From: Nocardia niigatensis NBRC 100131
GTDB lineage: Bacteria; Actinomycetota; Actinomycetes; Mycobacteriales; Mycobacteriaceae
Assembly (NCBI RefSeq): GCF_000308655.1
Contig: NZ_BAGC01000026.1
Coordinates: forward strand, 62,001 to 126,000
Direction of reading: 5' to 3'
DNA length: 64,000 bases
The stretch's first letter is position 1. Each line of letters begins with the position of its first letter. The notes under the pieces are model-generated. The model was not told the origin of the DNA. It saw only the letters and a program-made list of their open reading frames with translations, and searched no databases. This document shows, in pieces, positions 8,514 through 18,186 of the stretch. The translations under genes were made by a program, and so were the position numbers.

Positions 8514-9137
8514 ATGGGAACGACAGCAGGGGGCGGTTCGAAGAAGGACGCTGCGGCGTCCGCCCCCAAGCGGGTGGTGGTTGCCGAGGACGAGGCGCTC
8601 ATCCGGATGGACCTGGTGGAGATGCTCTCGGAGGAGGGCTATCACGTGGTGGGTGAGGCGGGAGACGGTCAGCAGGCTGTGGATCTCGCCGAGGAGCTGC
8701 GGCCCGATCTGGTGATCATGGACGTGAAGATGCCGCGTCGGGACGGCATCGACGCGGCGGCCGAGATCGCGTCGAAACGCGTTGCGCCGGTGGTCATCCT
8801 GACTGCCTTCAGCCAGCGTGACCTGGTGGAGCGGGCGCGGGACGCGGGGGCGATGGCGTACCTGGTGAAGCCGTTCACCAAGTCGGATCTGGTGCCGGCC
8901 ATCGAATTGGCCGCATCGCGATTCCATGAGATCACGGCGCTCGAGAGCGAGGTCGCGAATCTGACCGACCGGCTCGAGACGCGCAAGCTGGTCGAGCGTG
9001 CCAAGGGTGTGCTGATGCAGACCCAGGGGCTATCCGAGCCGCAGGCCTTCAAGTGGATTCAGCGCACGGCCATGGATCGTCGCACCACCATGAAGGCGGT
9101 CGCGGAAGTGGTGCTGGAGAACCTCGCGCCGAAGTAA
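8514..9137 (+). CDS. pdtaR: ANTAR-domain response regulator PdtaR
   Basis: 207 residues, closely resembling mycobacterial PdtaR (Rv1626). Receiver domain about residues 19-135 with acidic pocket E25-D26, phospho-acceptor D70 (LVIMDVKMP), T97 and K119. A coiled region (LESEVANLTDRLETRKLVERAKGVLM) follows, then an RNA-binding ANTAR domain (EPQAFKWIQRTAMDRRTTM). ANTAR regulators bind paired hairpins in nascent mRNA to cause antitermination; the partner kinase PdtaS is not in this window. ATG 8514 is chosen because AGGGG lies at 8502-8506 and the length matches the mycobacterial protein. The frame is open 41 codons further upstream. Confidence 0.92.
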   Translation: MGTTAGGGSKKDAAASAPKRVVVAEDEALIRMDLVEMLSEEGYHVVGEAGDGQQAVDLAEELRPDLVIMDVKMPRRDGIDAAAEIASKRVAPVVILTAFSQRDLVERARDAGAMAYLVKPFTKSDLVPAIELAASRFHEITALESEVANLTDRLETRKLVERAKGVLMQTQGLSEPQAFKWIQRTAMDRRTTMKAVAEVVLENLAPK

Positions 9138-9353
9138 CGCGCATTTGCCGCGTCGTCGCCCTGTTGTTGCCTTGAATGCACTGGAGAAATTAACAGTGCG
9201 GTAACAGCAGGGCGTTCCGCTTTTGTTGCGATGTCACATGGATGATTCGAATGTGATGCGGAGCTAACGTGGCAGGGCTATGTTCTGGACGGGCCGATCG
9301 ATGGGGCGGCCCTCCTCGGTCACCCCGGGGTAGCACAGAACATGAGGTGAATC

Positions 9354-10595
9354 GTGCTTGGTTCATTGACGCGGAGGTCGTCCCTGCGACACAGTCGCAC
9401 GGCGCGAGCGGTGGTGATCGGTGCGGCAGCGGTACTCGCGCTGTCATCGGCGGCATGCAGCAGCAAATCGACGGACAATTCGGGCGGCGGGTCGAATCTG
9501 ACCATTCAGCCGCTCGTCCAGGTAGATGGTCAGGGCAAGGAAGTTCCCGCCAAGGACACCAGCTCGGCCGCGGATCCGGCCGGCGACGGCAAGGGGAAAT
9601 GCGCGCCCCAGACGATCGCTATGGCAGGTCCGCTCACCGGTGACAACGCCAACCTCGGCCTGAACATCATCCGCGGCGTGAAACTGGCGCTGGACCAGCA
9701 CAACAAGGCCAATCCGGGCTGTCAGGTGACGGTCAAGGAATTCGACACCGAGGGCGACCCGCAGAAGGCCACCCAGGTCATCCCGACCATCGTCAGCGAT
9801 CCGTCGATCGTGGCCCTGATCGGCCCGACCTTCTCCGGCGAGACCAAGGCGACCGGCGCGATCCTCAACCAGGCCAATCTGCTGTCGCTGACGCCCTCGG
9901 CCACCAACGTCACCCTCACCACCAATGGCTGGAGCAACTTCTTCCGCGGCCTGGGCAACGACGGCATCCAGGGTCCGGCCGTGGGCGGATACCTGAAGGG
10001 CACCGGCAAGTTCAAGAAGATCTGCGTCATCGCCGACGACTCGGACTACGGCACCGGCCTGGCCAAGACCGTCACCGAGGGCCTGGGCTCGATCGCCGAC
10101 CCGAGCTGCGCGGCCAACGTGAAGCAGAAGGACAAGGACTTCTCCGCGACGGTCTCCAAGATGGCGTCGGCCAAGCCGGACGGCATCTTCTACGCCGGCT
10201 ACTACGCCGAGGCGTCCCCACTGGTCAGCCAGCTGCGCAATGGCGGCGTGACCGCGACCTTCATCTCCGACGACGGCACCAAGGACGTGGAGTTCGTCAA
10301 GCAGGCGGGCAATGCCTCCAAGGACGCGCTGCTGTCGTGCCCGTGTGGTCCGGCCTCGGACAAGTTCACCACCGCCTACAAGGCGTTCAACAACTACGAC
10401 CCGGGCACCTATTCGACCGAGGGTTACGACCTGACCACGATCGTGCTCAAGGGCATCGAGGCCGGTAAGGTCACCCGTCCCGACCTGGTGGAATACGTCC
10501 GCAACTACGACGGGCAGGGTCTGGCCCGCGAGTACAAGTGGGGCCCCACCGGTGAATTGGCGAACGCGTTGATCTGGATGTACCAGGTCAAGTAG
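9354..10595 (+). CDS. livJ: Branched-chain amino acid ABC transporter, substrate-binding lipoprotein
   Basis: 413 residues, type I periplasmic-binding fold (Leu/Ile/Val-binding family). A signal peptide ends at LSSAAC (C35, lipidation likely though Ser occupies -3), then a linker, then the binding domain from about residue 80 (IAMAGPLTGDNANLGLNIIRGVKLALDQHN; PSIVALIGPTFSGETKA; STEGYDLTTIVLKGIEAG). It delivers substrate to LivHM. GTG start with GAGGTGA 4 nt upstream. It heads an operon of livJ, a terminator-like hairpin, livH, livM and livGF, so the binding protein can be made in excess. The exact substrate (BCAA, urea or another amide) is not fixed by sequence. Confidence 0.9.
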   Translation: MLGSLTRRSSLRHSRTARAVVIGAAAVLALSSAACSSKSTDNSGGGSNLTIQPLVQVDGQGKEVPAKDTSSAADPAGDGKGKCAPQTIAMAGPLTGDNANLGLNIIRGVKLALDQHNKANPGCQVTVKEFDTEGDPQKATQVIPTIVSDPSIVALIGPTFSGETKATGAILNQANLLSLTPSATNVTLTTNGWSNFFRGLGNDGIQGPAVGGYLKGTGKFKKICVIADDSDYGTGLAKTVTEGLGSIADPSCAANVKQKDKDFSATVSKMASAKPDGIFYAGYYAEASPLVSQLRNGGVTATFISDDGTKDVEFVKQAGNASKDALLSCPCGPASDKFTTAYKAFNNYDPGTYSTEGYDLTTIVLKGIEAGKVTRPDLVEYVRNYDGQGLAREYKWGPTGELANALIWMYQVK

Positions 10596-10609
10596 CACCC
10601 TCTATTCGG

Positions 10610-10650
10610 AACAGCGTGTGCCGGATCGTTCTGCGGCACACGCTGTTTTC
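10610..10650 (+). terminator. Intra-operon hairpin between livJ and livH
   Basis: A perfect 14-bp stem (AACAGCGTGTGCCG at 10610-10623 with its complement at 10634-10647) with a 10-nt loop runs into TTTTC. It is a convincing intrinsic terminator placed between the binding-protein gene and the permease genes, so it probably gives partial read-through. Confidence 0.75.
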
Positions 10651-10671
10651 CTCGGACGGCGAAAGTAACGA

Positions 10672-11712
10672 ATGTCTACACCTGCTCTGGCCGATGTGAC
10701 ACTCCTCGCGAGCAGTTCCATCGAATTCAACGTCTCCGGCGTAGTCGACCAGTTCTGGCGGCTCACCGTCGAAGGTTTGACCTACGGTTCGATCTACGCC
10801 CTGGTCGCGGTCGGATACACACTGGTCTACGGTGTGTTGCGCCTGATCAATTTCGCCCATTCGGAAGTTTTCATGCTGGGCATGTTCGGCCAGCTGGTCG
10901 GGCTGATGGTTTTCGGATTCGCCGCCAGTGGCGATGTGTATTCTCAGGGCGTCGCCTTGACCGTCATTTATCTCGGTGCGGCCATGGTATTCGGAATGCT
11001 CGTGTCCGGCGCCGCCGCGGTGGGTCTGGAACGGGTCGCGTATCGCCCGCTACGCAAACGCGGCGCGAAACCGCTGATCTTCCTCATCACCGCGATCGGC
11101 ATGTCCTTCGTATTGCAGGAATTCGTGCACTACGTGCTGCCGAAATTGACCGGCAATAAACTCGGTGGCACCAATGCGCAGCAGCCGATCGTATTGGTGA
11201 AACCCACCGAGCAGTTCCAGATCTTCGGCGCCTCGGTCACCAATGTCTCGCTGGTGATCGTGCTCGCGGCGATCGCTCTGGCGCTCGTCACGGAATTGCT
11301 CATCAACAAGACGAAATTCGGCCGCAGCATTCGCGCGGTCGCCCAGGATCCCGATACCGCCACGCTGATGGGCGTCTCACGGGAACGGGTCATCATGCTG
11401 ACGTTCCTCATCGGCGGTGTGCTCGCCGGTGCGGCCGCGCTGCTGTACACGCTGAAGATCCCCAACGGCATCATCTACAACGGCGGATTCATCCTGGGCA
11501 TCAAGGCGTTCAGCGCCGCGGTGCTCGGCGGCATCGGCAACCTGCGCGGGGCGCTGCTGGGCGGCCTGCTGCTGGGCCTGGCCGAGGATTACGGGCAGAT
11601 CTTGTTCGGCACCCAGTGGCGTGACGTGGTGGCCTTCGTCGTGCTGGTCGGCGTGCTGATGATTCGCCCGACCGGCATTCTGGGCGAGAGCCTGGGGAGG
11701 GCGCGGGCATGA
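10672..11712 (+). CDS. livH: Branched-chain amino acid ABC transporter permease LivH
   Basis: 346 residues, polytopic. LTYGSIYALVAVGYTLVYGVLRLINFAHSEVFMLG is the LivH family start (NFAHGE-like motif), and GRSIRAVAQDPDTATLMGV is the EAA-like ATPase contact loop. The C-terminal region AVLGGIGNLRGALLGGLLLGLAED is also typical. It forms the membrane channel with LivM. The ribosome binding site is weak. The stop codon overlaps the livM start (ATGA at 11709). Confidence 0.93.
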   Translation: MSTPALADVTLLASSSIEFNVSGVVDQFWRLTVEGLTYGSIYALVAVGYTLVYGVLRLINFAHSEVFMLGMFGQLVGLMVFGFAASGDVYSQGVALTVIYLGAAMVFGMLVSGAAAVGLERVAYRPLRKRGAKPLIFLITAIGMSFVLQEFVHYVLPKLTGNKLGGTNAQQPIVLVKPTEQFQIFGASVTNVSLVIVLAAIALALVTELLINKTKFGRSIRAVAQDPDTATLMGVSRERVIMLTFLIGGVLAGAAALLYTLKIPNGIIYNGGFILGIKAFSAAVLGGIGNLRGALLGGLLLGLAEDYGQILFGTQWRDVVAFVVLVGVLMIRPTGILGESLGRARA

Positions 11713-12938
11713 CGACGACGAAACCGGCCCCCGCGCCGCAGAATTCGCCCGCCGGACGGGGTGTCGGCGACGCCATCCGCAACTGGTGGGGCGGGCTGTC
11801 CCGCCCGGCGCAGTGGGGGTTCGGCGTGCCGGCGGTCCTGGTGCTGGCCGTGCTGCCGCTGTTCAAGCTGCCGCTGCTGGACACCCCGGGCACCAGTTTC
11901 GGCGGGGTGATGGCGCAGTTCGCCATGTACGCGCTCATCGCCATCGGCCTGAATGTGGTTGTGGGACAGGCGGGTCTGCTCGACCTGGGGTATGTCGGCT
12001 TCTACGCGGTCGGCGCGTATTCGGTCGGCCTGCTCACCAGTCCGAACAGTCCGTGGAACCAGACCAATGGCGGCTGGCTCGATCCCAAGTGGGCGTGGCT
12101 GGCCTGTGTGCCGATCGCGATCCTGCTGACGGCCATCTCCGGCCTCATCCTCGGCACGCCCACCCTGCGCCTGCGCGGCGACTACCTCGCCATCGTGACC
12201 CTCGGCTTCGGTGAGATCGTGCGGCTGCTGGCCGACAATCTGCCCGAGATCACCAACGGCAGCCTGGGCCTGTCGCGGATCCAGTATCCGAAGCTCGGCG
12301 AGTCGGACAGTCACCCCGGCGGCTATTTCTCCTCCGGCAACCTCGGTGACACGACCAGCTGGAATCCCTTGGACCGGGCCAACTCCGGCACCTGGTGGTA
12401 CTGGCTGGGCATCGTGCTGGTGGTCGGCGTGCTGATGCTGGTCGGCAATCTCGAGCGCAGCCGCGTGGGCCGCGCCTGGGTGGCCATTCGCGAGGACGAG
12501 GACGCCGCCGAGATCATGGGCGTGCCGACCTTCAAGTTCAAGCTGTGGGCGTTCACCATTGGCGCGGCCATCGGCGGCCTGTCCGGCGCCCTGTACGCGG
12601 GCCAGGTGCAGTTCATCAACCCGGCCGGATTCAATGTCATCAACTCGATGCTGTTCCTGTGCGCGGTGGTGCTGGGCGGCCAGGGCAACAAGCTCGGCGT
12701 GATCGTGGGCGCGTTCCTGATCGTGTACCTGCCCAACCGGTTCATGTCGGTGAATGTGGGCGGGCAGTCGCTGGGCGACTACAAGTATCTGTTCTTCGGA
12801 CTCACGCTGGTGGTGGTGATGATCTTCCGGCCGCAGGGTCTGTTCCCGGCTCGGCAGAAACTGCTCGCCTATGGGCGGCAGGTGTATCGGGCGGTGCGAC
12901 GGCCGGTGGCCGCGCCGGCGACGGGAGCGGGACAGTGA
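11709..12938 (+). CDS. livM: Branched-chain amino acid ABC transporter permease LivM
   Basis: 409 residues. The Pro/Ala-rich N-terminus is followed by LivM membrane segments: [52 protein letters not shown] and the contact loop [19 protein letters not shown]. An insertion of about 50 residues ([16 protein letters not shown] onward) lies in the extracytoplasmic loop, as in many actinobacterial LivM. It overlaps livH by 4 nt and livGF by 4 nt (GTGA), so translation of the three genes is coupled. Confidence 0.93.
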   Translation: MTTTKPAPAPQNSPAGRGVGDAIRNWWGGLSRPAQWGFGVPAVLVLAVLPLFKLPLLDTPGTSFGGVMAQFAMYALIAIGLNVVVGQAGLLDLGYVGFYAVGAYSVGLLTSPNSPWNQTNGGWLDPKWAWLACVPIAILLTAISGLILGTPTLRLRGDYLAIVTLGFGEIVRLLADNLPEITNGSLGLSRIQYPKLGESDSHPGGYFSSGNLGDTTSWNPLDRANSGTWWYWLGIVLVVGVLMLVGNLERSRVGRAWVAIREDEDAAEIMGVPTFKFKLWAFTIGAAIGGLSGALYAGQVQFINPAGFNVINSMLFLCAVVLGGQGNKLGVIVGAFLIVYLPNRFMSVNVGGQSLGDYKYLFFGLTLVVVMIFRPQGLFPARQKLLAYGRQVYRAVRRPVAAPATGAGQ

Positions 12939-14710
12939 CGGGGCCGGGCGACGCGCTCTTCGACAACGAGGACATGGCGGCCGGGTACGCGGCGCCGGAG
13001 GCCGAGCCCAGCGCGGGCACGCTGGACGTCACCGAAGTACTTCCGGTACTGGGGGATTCGGAGGCGGTCGCGGAAGTCGTCGCTCCGCACCGGGACATCG
13101 AGACCGAGGTCGGCGCGCCGCTGCTGCGCACCGACGGGCTGACGGTGAAGTTCGGCGGTCTCACCGCCCTCGACGCGGTCAGCTTCGAGATCCGCCGCGG
13201 CGAGATCCTCGGGCTCATCGGACCCAATGGCGCGGGCAAGACGACCTGCTTCAACGCCATCTCCGGCGTGTACCGGCCCTCGGGCGGCACCGTCTACTTC
13301 GACGGCAAGCCGCTCACCAAGACCAAGCGCAACGAGATCACCCGCCTGGGTATCGCGCGCACCTTTCAGAACATCCGGCTCTTCGGCGAGATGACCGCGC
13401 TGGAGAACGTGGTGGTGGGAGCGGACGCCCGGCACCGGACCTCGGTCCCCGGCGCCATCTTCCGTACCGCCCGGCACCGCAGCGAGGAACGCGACTCGCT
13501 CGAAAGAGGCATGGCGCTACTGGAATTCGTCGGCATCGCCCCGCACGCGGTGGAGAAGGCGCGCAATCTCTCCTACGGCGATCAGCGCCGCCTGGAGATC
13601 GCCCGCGCGCTGGCGACGGAACCGAAGCTGCTGTGCCTGGACGAGCCGGCCGCCGGCTTCAACCCGAGCGAGAAGTCGGCGCTCATGGATCTGATCCGCA
13701 AGATCCGCGACGACGGCTACACCGTGCTGCTCATCGAGCACGACATGCGGCTGGTCATGGGCGTGACCGACCGCATCGTGGTGCTCGAGTTCGGCCGCAA
13801 GATCGCCGACGGGCTGCCGGACCAGATCCGCCAGGACCCGGCGGTGATCAACGCGTATCTGGGTGTGCCCGACGAGGCCGACGCCGAGACCGCCGACGAT
13901 GTCGCGGAAGCGGAAAGCATCGGGGCCGAACCGGTTCCGGATCTCGCCGAGCGGGCTTCCGTGCCCGACGTCCCCGCCACGGCGGCCGATCAGCCGCTGC
14001 TGACGGTCGAGGACATGGTGGTCAACTACGGCAGAATCCAAGCCCTGCACGGCATCTCGCTGTCAGTGGGCCAGGGCGAGCTGGTGACCCTGCTGGGCGC
14101 CAATGGCGCGGGCAAGACGACCACCATGCGCGCCCTGTCCGGCCTGCTGCCGCTCACCCGCGGCCGCATCATGTTCCAGGGCCGCGACATCACCCGCATG
14201 AAGGCCCACGAACGCGTGGTGGCGGGTCTGATCCAGGCCCCCGAGGGCCGCGGCGTCTTCCCTGGGATGACGGTTCAGGAAAACCTCGACATGGGTTGCC
14301 ACGCACGACCGTTCAAGGCCAAGGCCGACTACGTCCACACCCTGGACTGGGTCTACGAGCTGTTCCCGCGCCTGCTGGAACGCCGTCGCCAGGTGGGCGG
14401 CACCCTGTCCGGCGGTGAGCAACAGATGCTGGCCATCGGCCGCGCTCTCATGGCCCGCCCGCAGCTGCTGCTGCTGGATGAGCCGTCAATGGGCTTGGCC
14501 CCCATGGTGATCCAGCAGATCTTCCGCATCATCGCCGACATCAACGCCCAGGGCACCACGGTCCTGCTGGTCGAGCAGAACGCCCAGCAGGCCCTGACCC
14601 GCAGCGACCGCGCCTACATCCTGGAAACTGGCGAGGTCACCAAAACCGGCGGCGGCCGGGCGCTGCTGCACGACCCCGCGGTCAAGTCCGCCTACCTCGG
14701 CGTCGGCTGA
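12935..14710 (+). CDS. livGF: Fused LivG-LivF double ATPase of the branched-chain amino acid transporter
   Basis: A single 591-residue chain with two complete ABC ATPases. Domain 1 (about 64-307) is LivG-like: Walker [10 protein letters not shown] at 96-104, signature [15 protein letters not shown] near 211, Walker [13 protein letters not shown], and the ending INAYLGV. Domain 2 (about 355-591) is LivF-like: Walker [10 protein letters not shown] near 388, [33 protein letters not shown] near 490, [13 protein letters not shown]. They are joined by an acidic Ala/Glu/Asp linker of about 45 residues and preceded by about 60 extra residues. GTG 12935 overlaps the livM stop. Normally LivG and LivF are separate proteins that dimerise. 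Confidence 0.88.
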   Translation: MTGPGDALFDNEDMAAGYAAPEAEPSAGTLDVTEVLPVLGDSEAVAEVVAPHRDIETEVGAPLLRTDGLTVKFGGLTALDAVSFEIRRGEILGLIGPNGAGKTTCFNAISGVYRPSGGTVYFDGKPLTKTKRNEITRLGIARTFQNIRLFGEMTALENVVVGADARHRTSVPGAIFRTARHRSEERDSLERGMALLEFVGIAPHAVEKARNLSYGDQRRLEIARALATEPKLLCLDEPAAGFNPSEKSALMDLIRKIRDDGYTVLLIEHDMRLVMGVTDRIVVLEFGRKIADGLPDQIRQDPAVINAYLGVPDEADAETADDVAEAESIGAEPVPDLAERASVPDVPATAADQPLLTVEDMVVNYGRIQALHGISLSVGQGELVTLLGANGAGKTTTMRALSGLLPLTRGRIMFQGRDITRMKAHERVVAGLIQAPEGRGVFPGMTVQENLDMGCHARPFKAKADYVHTLDWVYELFPRLLERRRQVGGTLSGGEQQMLAIGRALMARPQLLLLDEPSMGLAPMVIQQIFRIIADINAQGTTVLLVEQNAQQALTRSDRAYILETGEVTKTGGGRALLHDPAVKSAYLGVG

Positions 14711-14727
14711 CATCCACCCGAAAAGCA

Positions 14728-14761
14728 TTCGGGCCGGTCATCTTCCGATGACCGGCCCGAA
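14728..14761. terminator. Bidirectional terminator between livGF and tRNA-Trp
   Basis: A perfect 15-bp stem (14728-14742 with 14747-14761) and TTCC loop, 17 bp after the livGF stop and just past the 3' end of the opposing tRNA gene. Confidence 0.75.
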
Positions 14762-14769
14762 GCCTTCAG

Positions 14770-14842
14770 CAGGGGCGACAGGAATCGAACCTGCAACCTG
14801 CCGCTTTGGAGACGGCTGCTCTGCCAATTGAGCTACACCCCT
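14770..14842 (-). tRNA. tRNA-Trp (anticodon CCA)
   Basis: Minus strand from 14842 (AGGGGTGTAGCTCAATTGG) to 14770 (CGCCCCT-G). The anticodon loop CTCCAAA gives CCA, the T arm has GGTTCGATTCC, and the acceptor stem pairs AGGGGTG with CGCCCCT. The CCA end is not encoded. Confidence 0.95.
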
Positions 14843-14934
14843 TGGCGGGGCCCTACGCTACCAGGTAGCGCGGCCGCGATGAAATCGGTTTTGCTGACCT
14901 GGGCCGACGGGCCGAGTATGCCCGCTGCCCACGG

Positions 14935-14957
14935 ATGTCGGAGGGGATACCTAGACT
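14935..14957 (+). promoter_or_regulatory. PafBC (RecA-NDp)-type promoter of polA
   Basis: ATGTCGGAG, 8 nt, TAGACT. Compared with TTGTCRGTG-N8-TANNNT it differs at two positions and keeps the exact 8-nt spacing. The -10 box ends 7 nt before the chosen polA GTG, which implies a leaderless mRNA. Confidence 0.6.
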
Positions 14958-14964
14958 CTGTCGG

Positions 14965-17700
14965 GTGACCCCTGCCTCTACTGATCAGCGTCCTGGTGTT
15001 GTGCCCGCATCTGCGTCCGGGGAGCAGCCGACCCTGCTGTTGCTGGATGGGCATTCGCTGGCCTACCGCGCGTTCTACGCGCTGCCGGCGGAGAACTTCA
15101 AGACGCACAGTGGGCAGACCACCAACGCGGTGTACGGATTCACCGCGATGCTGATCAACCTGCTGCGGGACGAGAAGCCCACGCATGTGGCGGCGGCCTT
15201 CGACGTGAGCCGGAAGACGTTCCGGACCGAGGCGTTCCCGGAGTACAAGGCGAACCGGATCAGCACGCCCGACGAGTTCAGGGGGCAGGTGGAGACCACC
15301 CAGGAAGTGCTGGGGGCGCTGGGGATTCCGGTGCTGGCCATCGAGGGCTACGAGGCGGACGATCTGATCGCCACCCTCACCACGCAGGCCGTGCCGGAGG
15401 GTTTCCGGGTCCTCATCGTCAGCGGTGACCGCGATTCGCTGCAGCTGGTCAACGACAACGTCACCGTGCTCTACCCGAAGAAGGGCGTCTCCGAGCTGAC
15501 CCGGTTCACCCCGGCGGTGGTGGAGGAGAAGTACGGGCTCACCCCGCAGCAGTATGCGGACTTCGCGGCGCTGCGCGGCGACCCGAGCGACAACCTGCCG
15601 GGCATCCCGGGCGTGGGGGAGAAGACCGCCGCCAAGTGGGTGCGCGAATACGGTGACCTGGCCACGCTGGTCGACCAGGTGGACAAGGTCAAGGGCAAGG
15701 TCGGAGACGCGTTGCGCGCCAACCTGTCCAGTGTCGTGCTCAACCGGCAGCTCACCGAGATGGTGAAGGACGTGCCGCTGCCCTACACGCCGGAGCAGCT
15801 GGCGGTGCAGCCGTGGAATCGGGAGAAGATCCACCAGCTCTTCGACGAGCTGGAGTTCCGCGTCCTGCGCGATCGCCTCTTCGACACCCTGGCCCCGGTG
15901 GAGCCGGAGGCCGAGGCCGGTTTCGAGATCAGCGGCAGCACGCTCGCCGCGGGCACGGTCACGGACTGGCTGGCCGAGCATGCCGGAACCGGTGTGCGGC
16001 ACGGTGTTTCCGTGGTCGGCACCGGCTCGCCGATCCACGGCGACACCCAGGCCATCGCGCTGGCCGCCGCCGACGGCGAGGGCGCCTACATCGATGTGCA
16101 CACCCTCACCCCGGAGGACGAGAAGGCGCTGGGCGCCTGGCTCGCCGACCCGGAGGTCCCGAAGGCGTTGCACGAGGCCAAGACCGCCATGCACGCTCTG
16201 CGCGGCCGCGGCTGGCAGCTGGGCGGGTTGACCAGCGACACCGCGCTCGCCGCCTACCTGATCCTGCCGGGCCAGCGCACCTTCAACCTCGAGGACCTGT
16301 CGCTGCGCTACCTGAGTCGGGAACTGCGCGTCGACAATGCCGGCGAGACCCAGCTGTCGCTGCTCGACGACGAGGAGCAGGTCGACGCCGAGGTCGCCAA
16401 TGCCCAGATGCTGCGCGCCCGTGCGGTTTCCGACCTCGCCGACGCCTTCGACGCCGAACTCGAGCGCATCGAGTCCACCGCCCTGCTGCGGGATATGGAA
16501 CTGCCGCTGCTGAGCGTGCTGGCCGATCTGGAGGCCGCGGGCATCGCCGTCGACTCCGCTCAGCTGGGGCAACTACAGCGCGAGTTCGCCGACCGCGTCG
16601 CCGAGGCGGCCAACAATGCCTACGGCGTGATCGGGGAGCAGATCAACCTCGGCTCGCCCAAGCAGTTGCAGGTGGTGCTGTTCGAGAAGCTCGACATGCC
16701 GAAGACCAAGCGCACCAAGACCGGCTACACCACCGACGCCGATGCGCTCGAAGGTCTCTACGAGAAGACCGAGCACCCGTTCCTGCGGTACCTGCTCGAG
16801 CACCGCGACGCCACCCGCCTGAAGGTGACGGTGGACGGCCTGCTCAAGTCGGTCGCCGACGACGGCCGGATCCACACCACCTTCAATCAGACGGTGGCGG
16901 CGACGGGCCGGCTCTCCTCGACCGAGCCCAACCTGCAGAACATTCCGATCCGCACCGATATGGGCCGCCGCATCCGCGATACCTTCGTCGTCGGTTCCAC
17001 CTACGAGTCGCTGATGACCGCCGACTACAGCCAGATCGAAATGCGGATCATGGCCCACCTCTCCAAGGACGAGGGCCTGATCGAGGCCTTCAACTCCGGC
17101 GAGGACCTGCACAACTTCGTCGCCTCCAAGGCCTTCGACATCCCCATTTCCGAGGTGGATCCGGAACTGCGCCGCCGCATCAAGGCCATGTCCTACGGCC
17201 TGGCCTACGGTCTGTCCGCCTACGGCCTGTCCCAGCAGTTGAAGATCAGCGCCGACGAGGCGAAGGTCCAGATGGAGATCTACTTCAACCGTTTCGGCGC
17301 CATCCGCGACTATCTGCGCGACGCTGTCGAGCAGGCCCGCAAGATCGGCTACACCGAAACCCTCTTCGGCCGCCGCCGCTATCTGCCGGACCTGGATTCC
17401 AGCAACCGGCAGCGCCGCGAGGCCGCCGAGCGAATGGCCCTCAACGCCCCCATCCAGGGCACGGCCGCCGACATCATCAAGGTCGCCATGATCGACACCC
17501 AGCAGGCGATCCGGGCGGCCGGGCTGAAGTCCCGGATGCTGCTGCAGATCCACGACGAACTCGTCTTCGAGGTCGCCCCGGGCGAGCGTGAGCAACTGGA
17601 ATCGCTTGCGCGCGAGCACATGTCCAACGCCATCGAACTCTCGGTGCCGCTCGAGGTGTCGGTGGGCGTGGGCCGCAGCTGGGATTCGGCCGCACACTAG
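14965..17700 (+). CDS. polA: DNA polymerase I
   Basis: 911 residues. An N-terminal 5'-3' exonuclease (LLLLDGHSLAYRAFYALP; ALRGDPSDNLPGIPGVGEKTA), a central domain in the 3'-5' exonuclease position where I cannot see the catalytic carboxylates, and the polymerase domain: motif A DYSQIEMR from D687, O-helix RRRIKAMSYGLAYG near 735, motif C HDELVFEV from H863. It removes primers and fills repair gaps. GTG 14965 is chosen over an upstream ATG because a -10 box sits 7 nt before it and the N-terminal length then resembles mycobacterial PolA. The promoter element suggests DNA-damage induction. Confidence 0.96.
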   Translation: MTPASTDQRPGVVPASASGEQPTLLLLDGHSLAYRAFYALPAENFKTHSGQTTNAVYGFTAMLINLLRDEKPTHVAAAFDVSRKTFRTEAFPEYKANRISTPDEFRGQVETTQEVLGALGIPVLAIEGYEADDLIATLTTQAVPEGFRVLIVSGDRDSLQLVNDNVTVLYPKKGVSELTRFTPAVVEEKYGLTPQQYADFAALRGDPSDNLPGIPGVGEKTAAKWVREYGDLATLVDQVDKVKGKVGDALRANLSSVVLNRQLTEMVKDVPLPYTPEQLAVQPWNREKIHQLFDELEFRVLRDRLFDTLAPVEPEAEAGFEISGSTLAAGTVTDWLAEHAGTGVRHGVSVVGTGSPIHGDTQAIALAAADGEGAYIDVHTLTPEDEKALGAWLADPEVPKALHEAKTAMHALRGRGWQLGGLTSDTALAAYLILPGQRTFNLEDLSLRYLSRELRVDNAGETQLSLLDDEEQVDAEVANAQMLRARAVSDLADAFDAELERIESTALLRDMELPLLSVLADLEAAGIAVDSAQLGQLQREFADRVAEAANNAYGVIGEQINLGSPKQLQVVLFEKLDMPKTKRTKTGYTTDADALEGLYEKTEHPFLRYLLEHRDATRLKVTVDGLLKSVADDGRIHTTFNQTVAATGRLSSTEPNLQNIPIRTDMGRRIRDTFVVGSTYESLMTADYSQIEMRIMAHLSKDEGLIEAFNSGEDLHNFVASKAFDIPISEVDPELRRRIKAMSYGLAYGLSAYGLSQQLKISADEAKVQMEIYFNRFGAIRDYLRDAVEQARKIGYTETLFGRRRYLPDLDSSNRQRREAAERMALNAPIQGTAADIIKVAMIDTQQAIRAAGLKSRMLLQIHDELVFEVAPGEREQLESLAREHMSNAIELSVPLEVSVGVGRSWDSAAH

Positions 17701-17737
17701 CGACTCGACACGCGCCCGCGACTCGTGCGACACGCTG

Positions 17738-17768
17738 ACTGCCCGCATCGAACTTCGATGCGGGCAGT
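17738..17768 (+). terminator. polA terminator
   Basis: ACTGCCCGCATCG, loop AACTT, CGATGCGGGCAGT: a perfect 13-bp stem 38 bp after the polA stop. Confidence 0.7.
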
Positions 17769-17979
17769 TCTCGTCTCCGCGCCCGATCCGATCCCAGGAT
17801 TTCCGCGCGCGCCACCGCGTGTACGCCTTGTCGGAATTGCCGTGAGCTGGGCATGTTCACGAATCGGATGTTTGCGGGTCCCATGGTGTTTGCTCGGACT
17901 CGTTCGGGGGCCGGTGTGGCGCCCGTCGCATATCCGGTGACCTGCGACGAAGTTACTCGTGGGTCGAAGACGAATATGG

Positions 17980-18008
17980 TTGCCATTGCGTGGGTGTCCC
18001 CCTATGCT
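17980..18008 (+). promoter_or_regulatory. Promoter of the LeuA-domain attenuated operon
   Basis: TTGCCA (17980-17985), 17 nt, TATGCT (18003-18008), a near-consensus housekeeping promoter. The -10 box ends 7 nt before GTG 18016, so the transcript should start on the leader peptide's own start codon. Confidence 0.65.
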
Positions 18009-18015
18009 CGACCCC

Positions 18016-18147
18016 GTGCCGAATCCCGCCTACAGCCGCAGCGCAGCGCTCGAAGTCGCCGACCGCGACCGCGCCGCGCTCATTTCGCTCACCGCGAGTG
18101 TGGCTGACGCAGGCGTACTCGTAGTTCTCCGCCGTAGCGGGGTCTGA
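18016..18147 (+). CDS. Leader peptide of a branched-chain amino acid attenuator
   Basis: A 43-residue leaderless ORF from GTG 18016 to TGA 18147. It has branched-chain codons throughout and a dense run near the end: AALISL at residues 20-25 and GVLVVL at 33-38 (codons GTA CTC GTA GTT CTC, 18115-18129). The stop codon touches the first arm of a terminator-like hairpin with a T6 tract. Such peptides sense charged tRNA by ribosome stalling and have no function as proteins. A shorter version from GTG 18100 (15 residues) would keep the same Val/Leu run. Confidence 0.6.
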   Translation: MPNPAYSRSAALEVADRDRAALISLTASVADAGVLVVLRRSGV

Positions 18148-18186
18148 TTCGGACCGGCCCCTCGCTGCGGCCGAACGAACTTTTTT
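18131..18186 (+). promoter_or_regulatory. Attenuator: competing antiterminator and terminator stems
   Basis: Antiterminator: GCCGTAGCGGGG (18131-18142) pairs with CCC plus CGCTGCGGC (18159-18171), 12 bp with one bulged T. Terminator: TTCGG/CCGAA (18148-18152 with 18171-18175) plus CCG/CGG, followed after 5 nt by six T (18181-18186). The two share 18168-18171 and exclude each other. A ribosome at the leader stop would cover the antiterminator's left arm; one stalled at 18115-18117 would leave it free. Confidence 0.55.

Noticed and set aside
12395..12934. In-frame upstream extension of the LivGF frame by 180 codons
   Set aside because: It overlaps livM in another frame and reads as random Arg/Gly/Ala-rich sequence. 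The GTG at 12935, overlapping the livM stop, is the sensible start.
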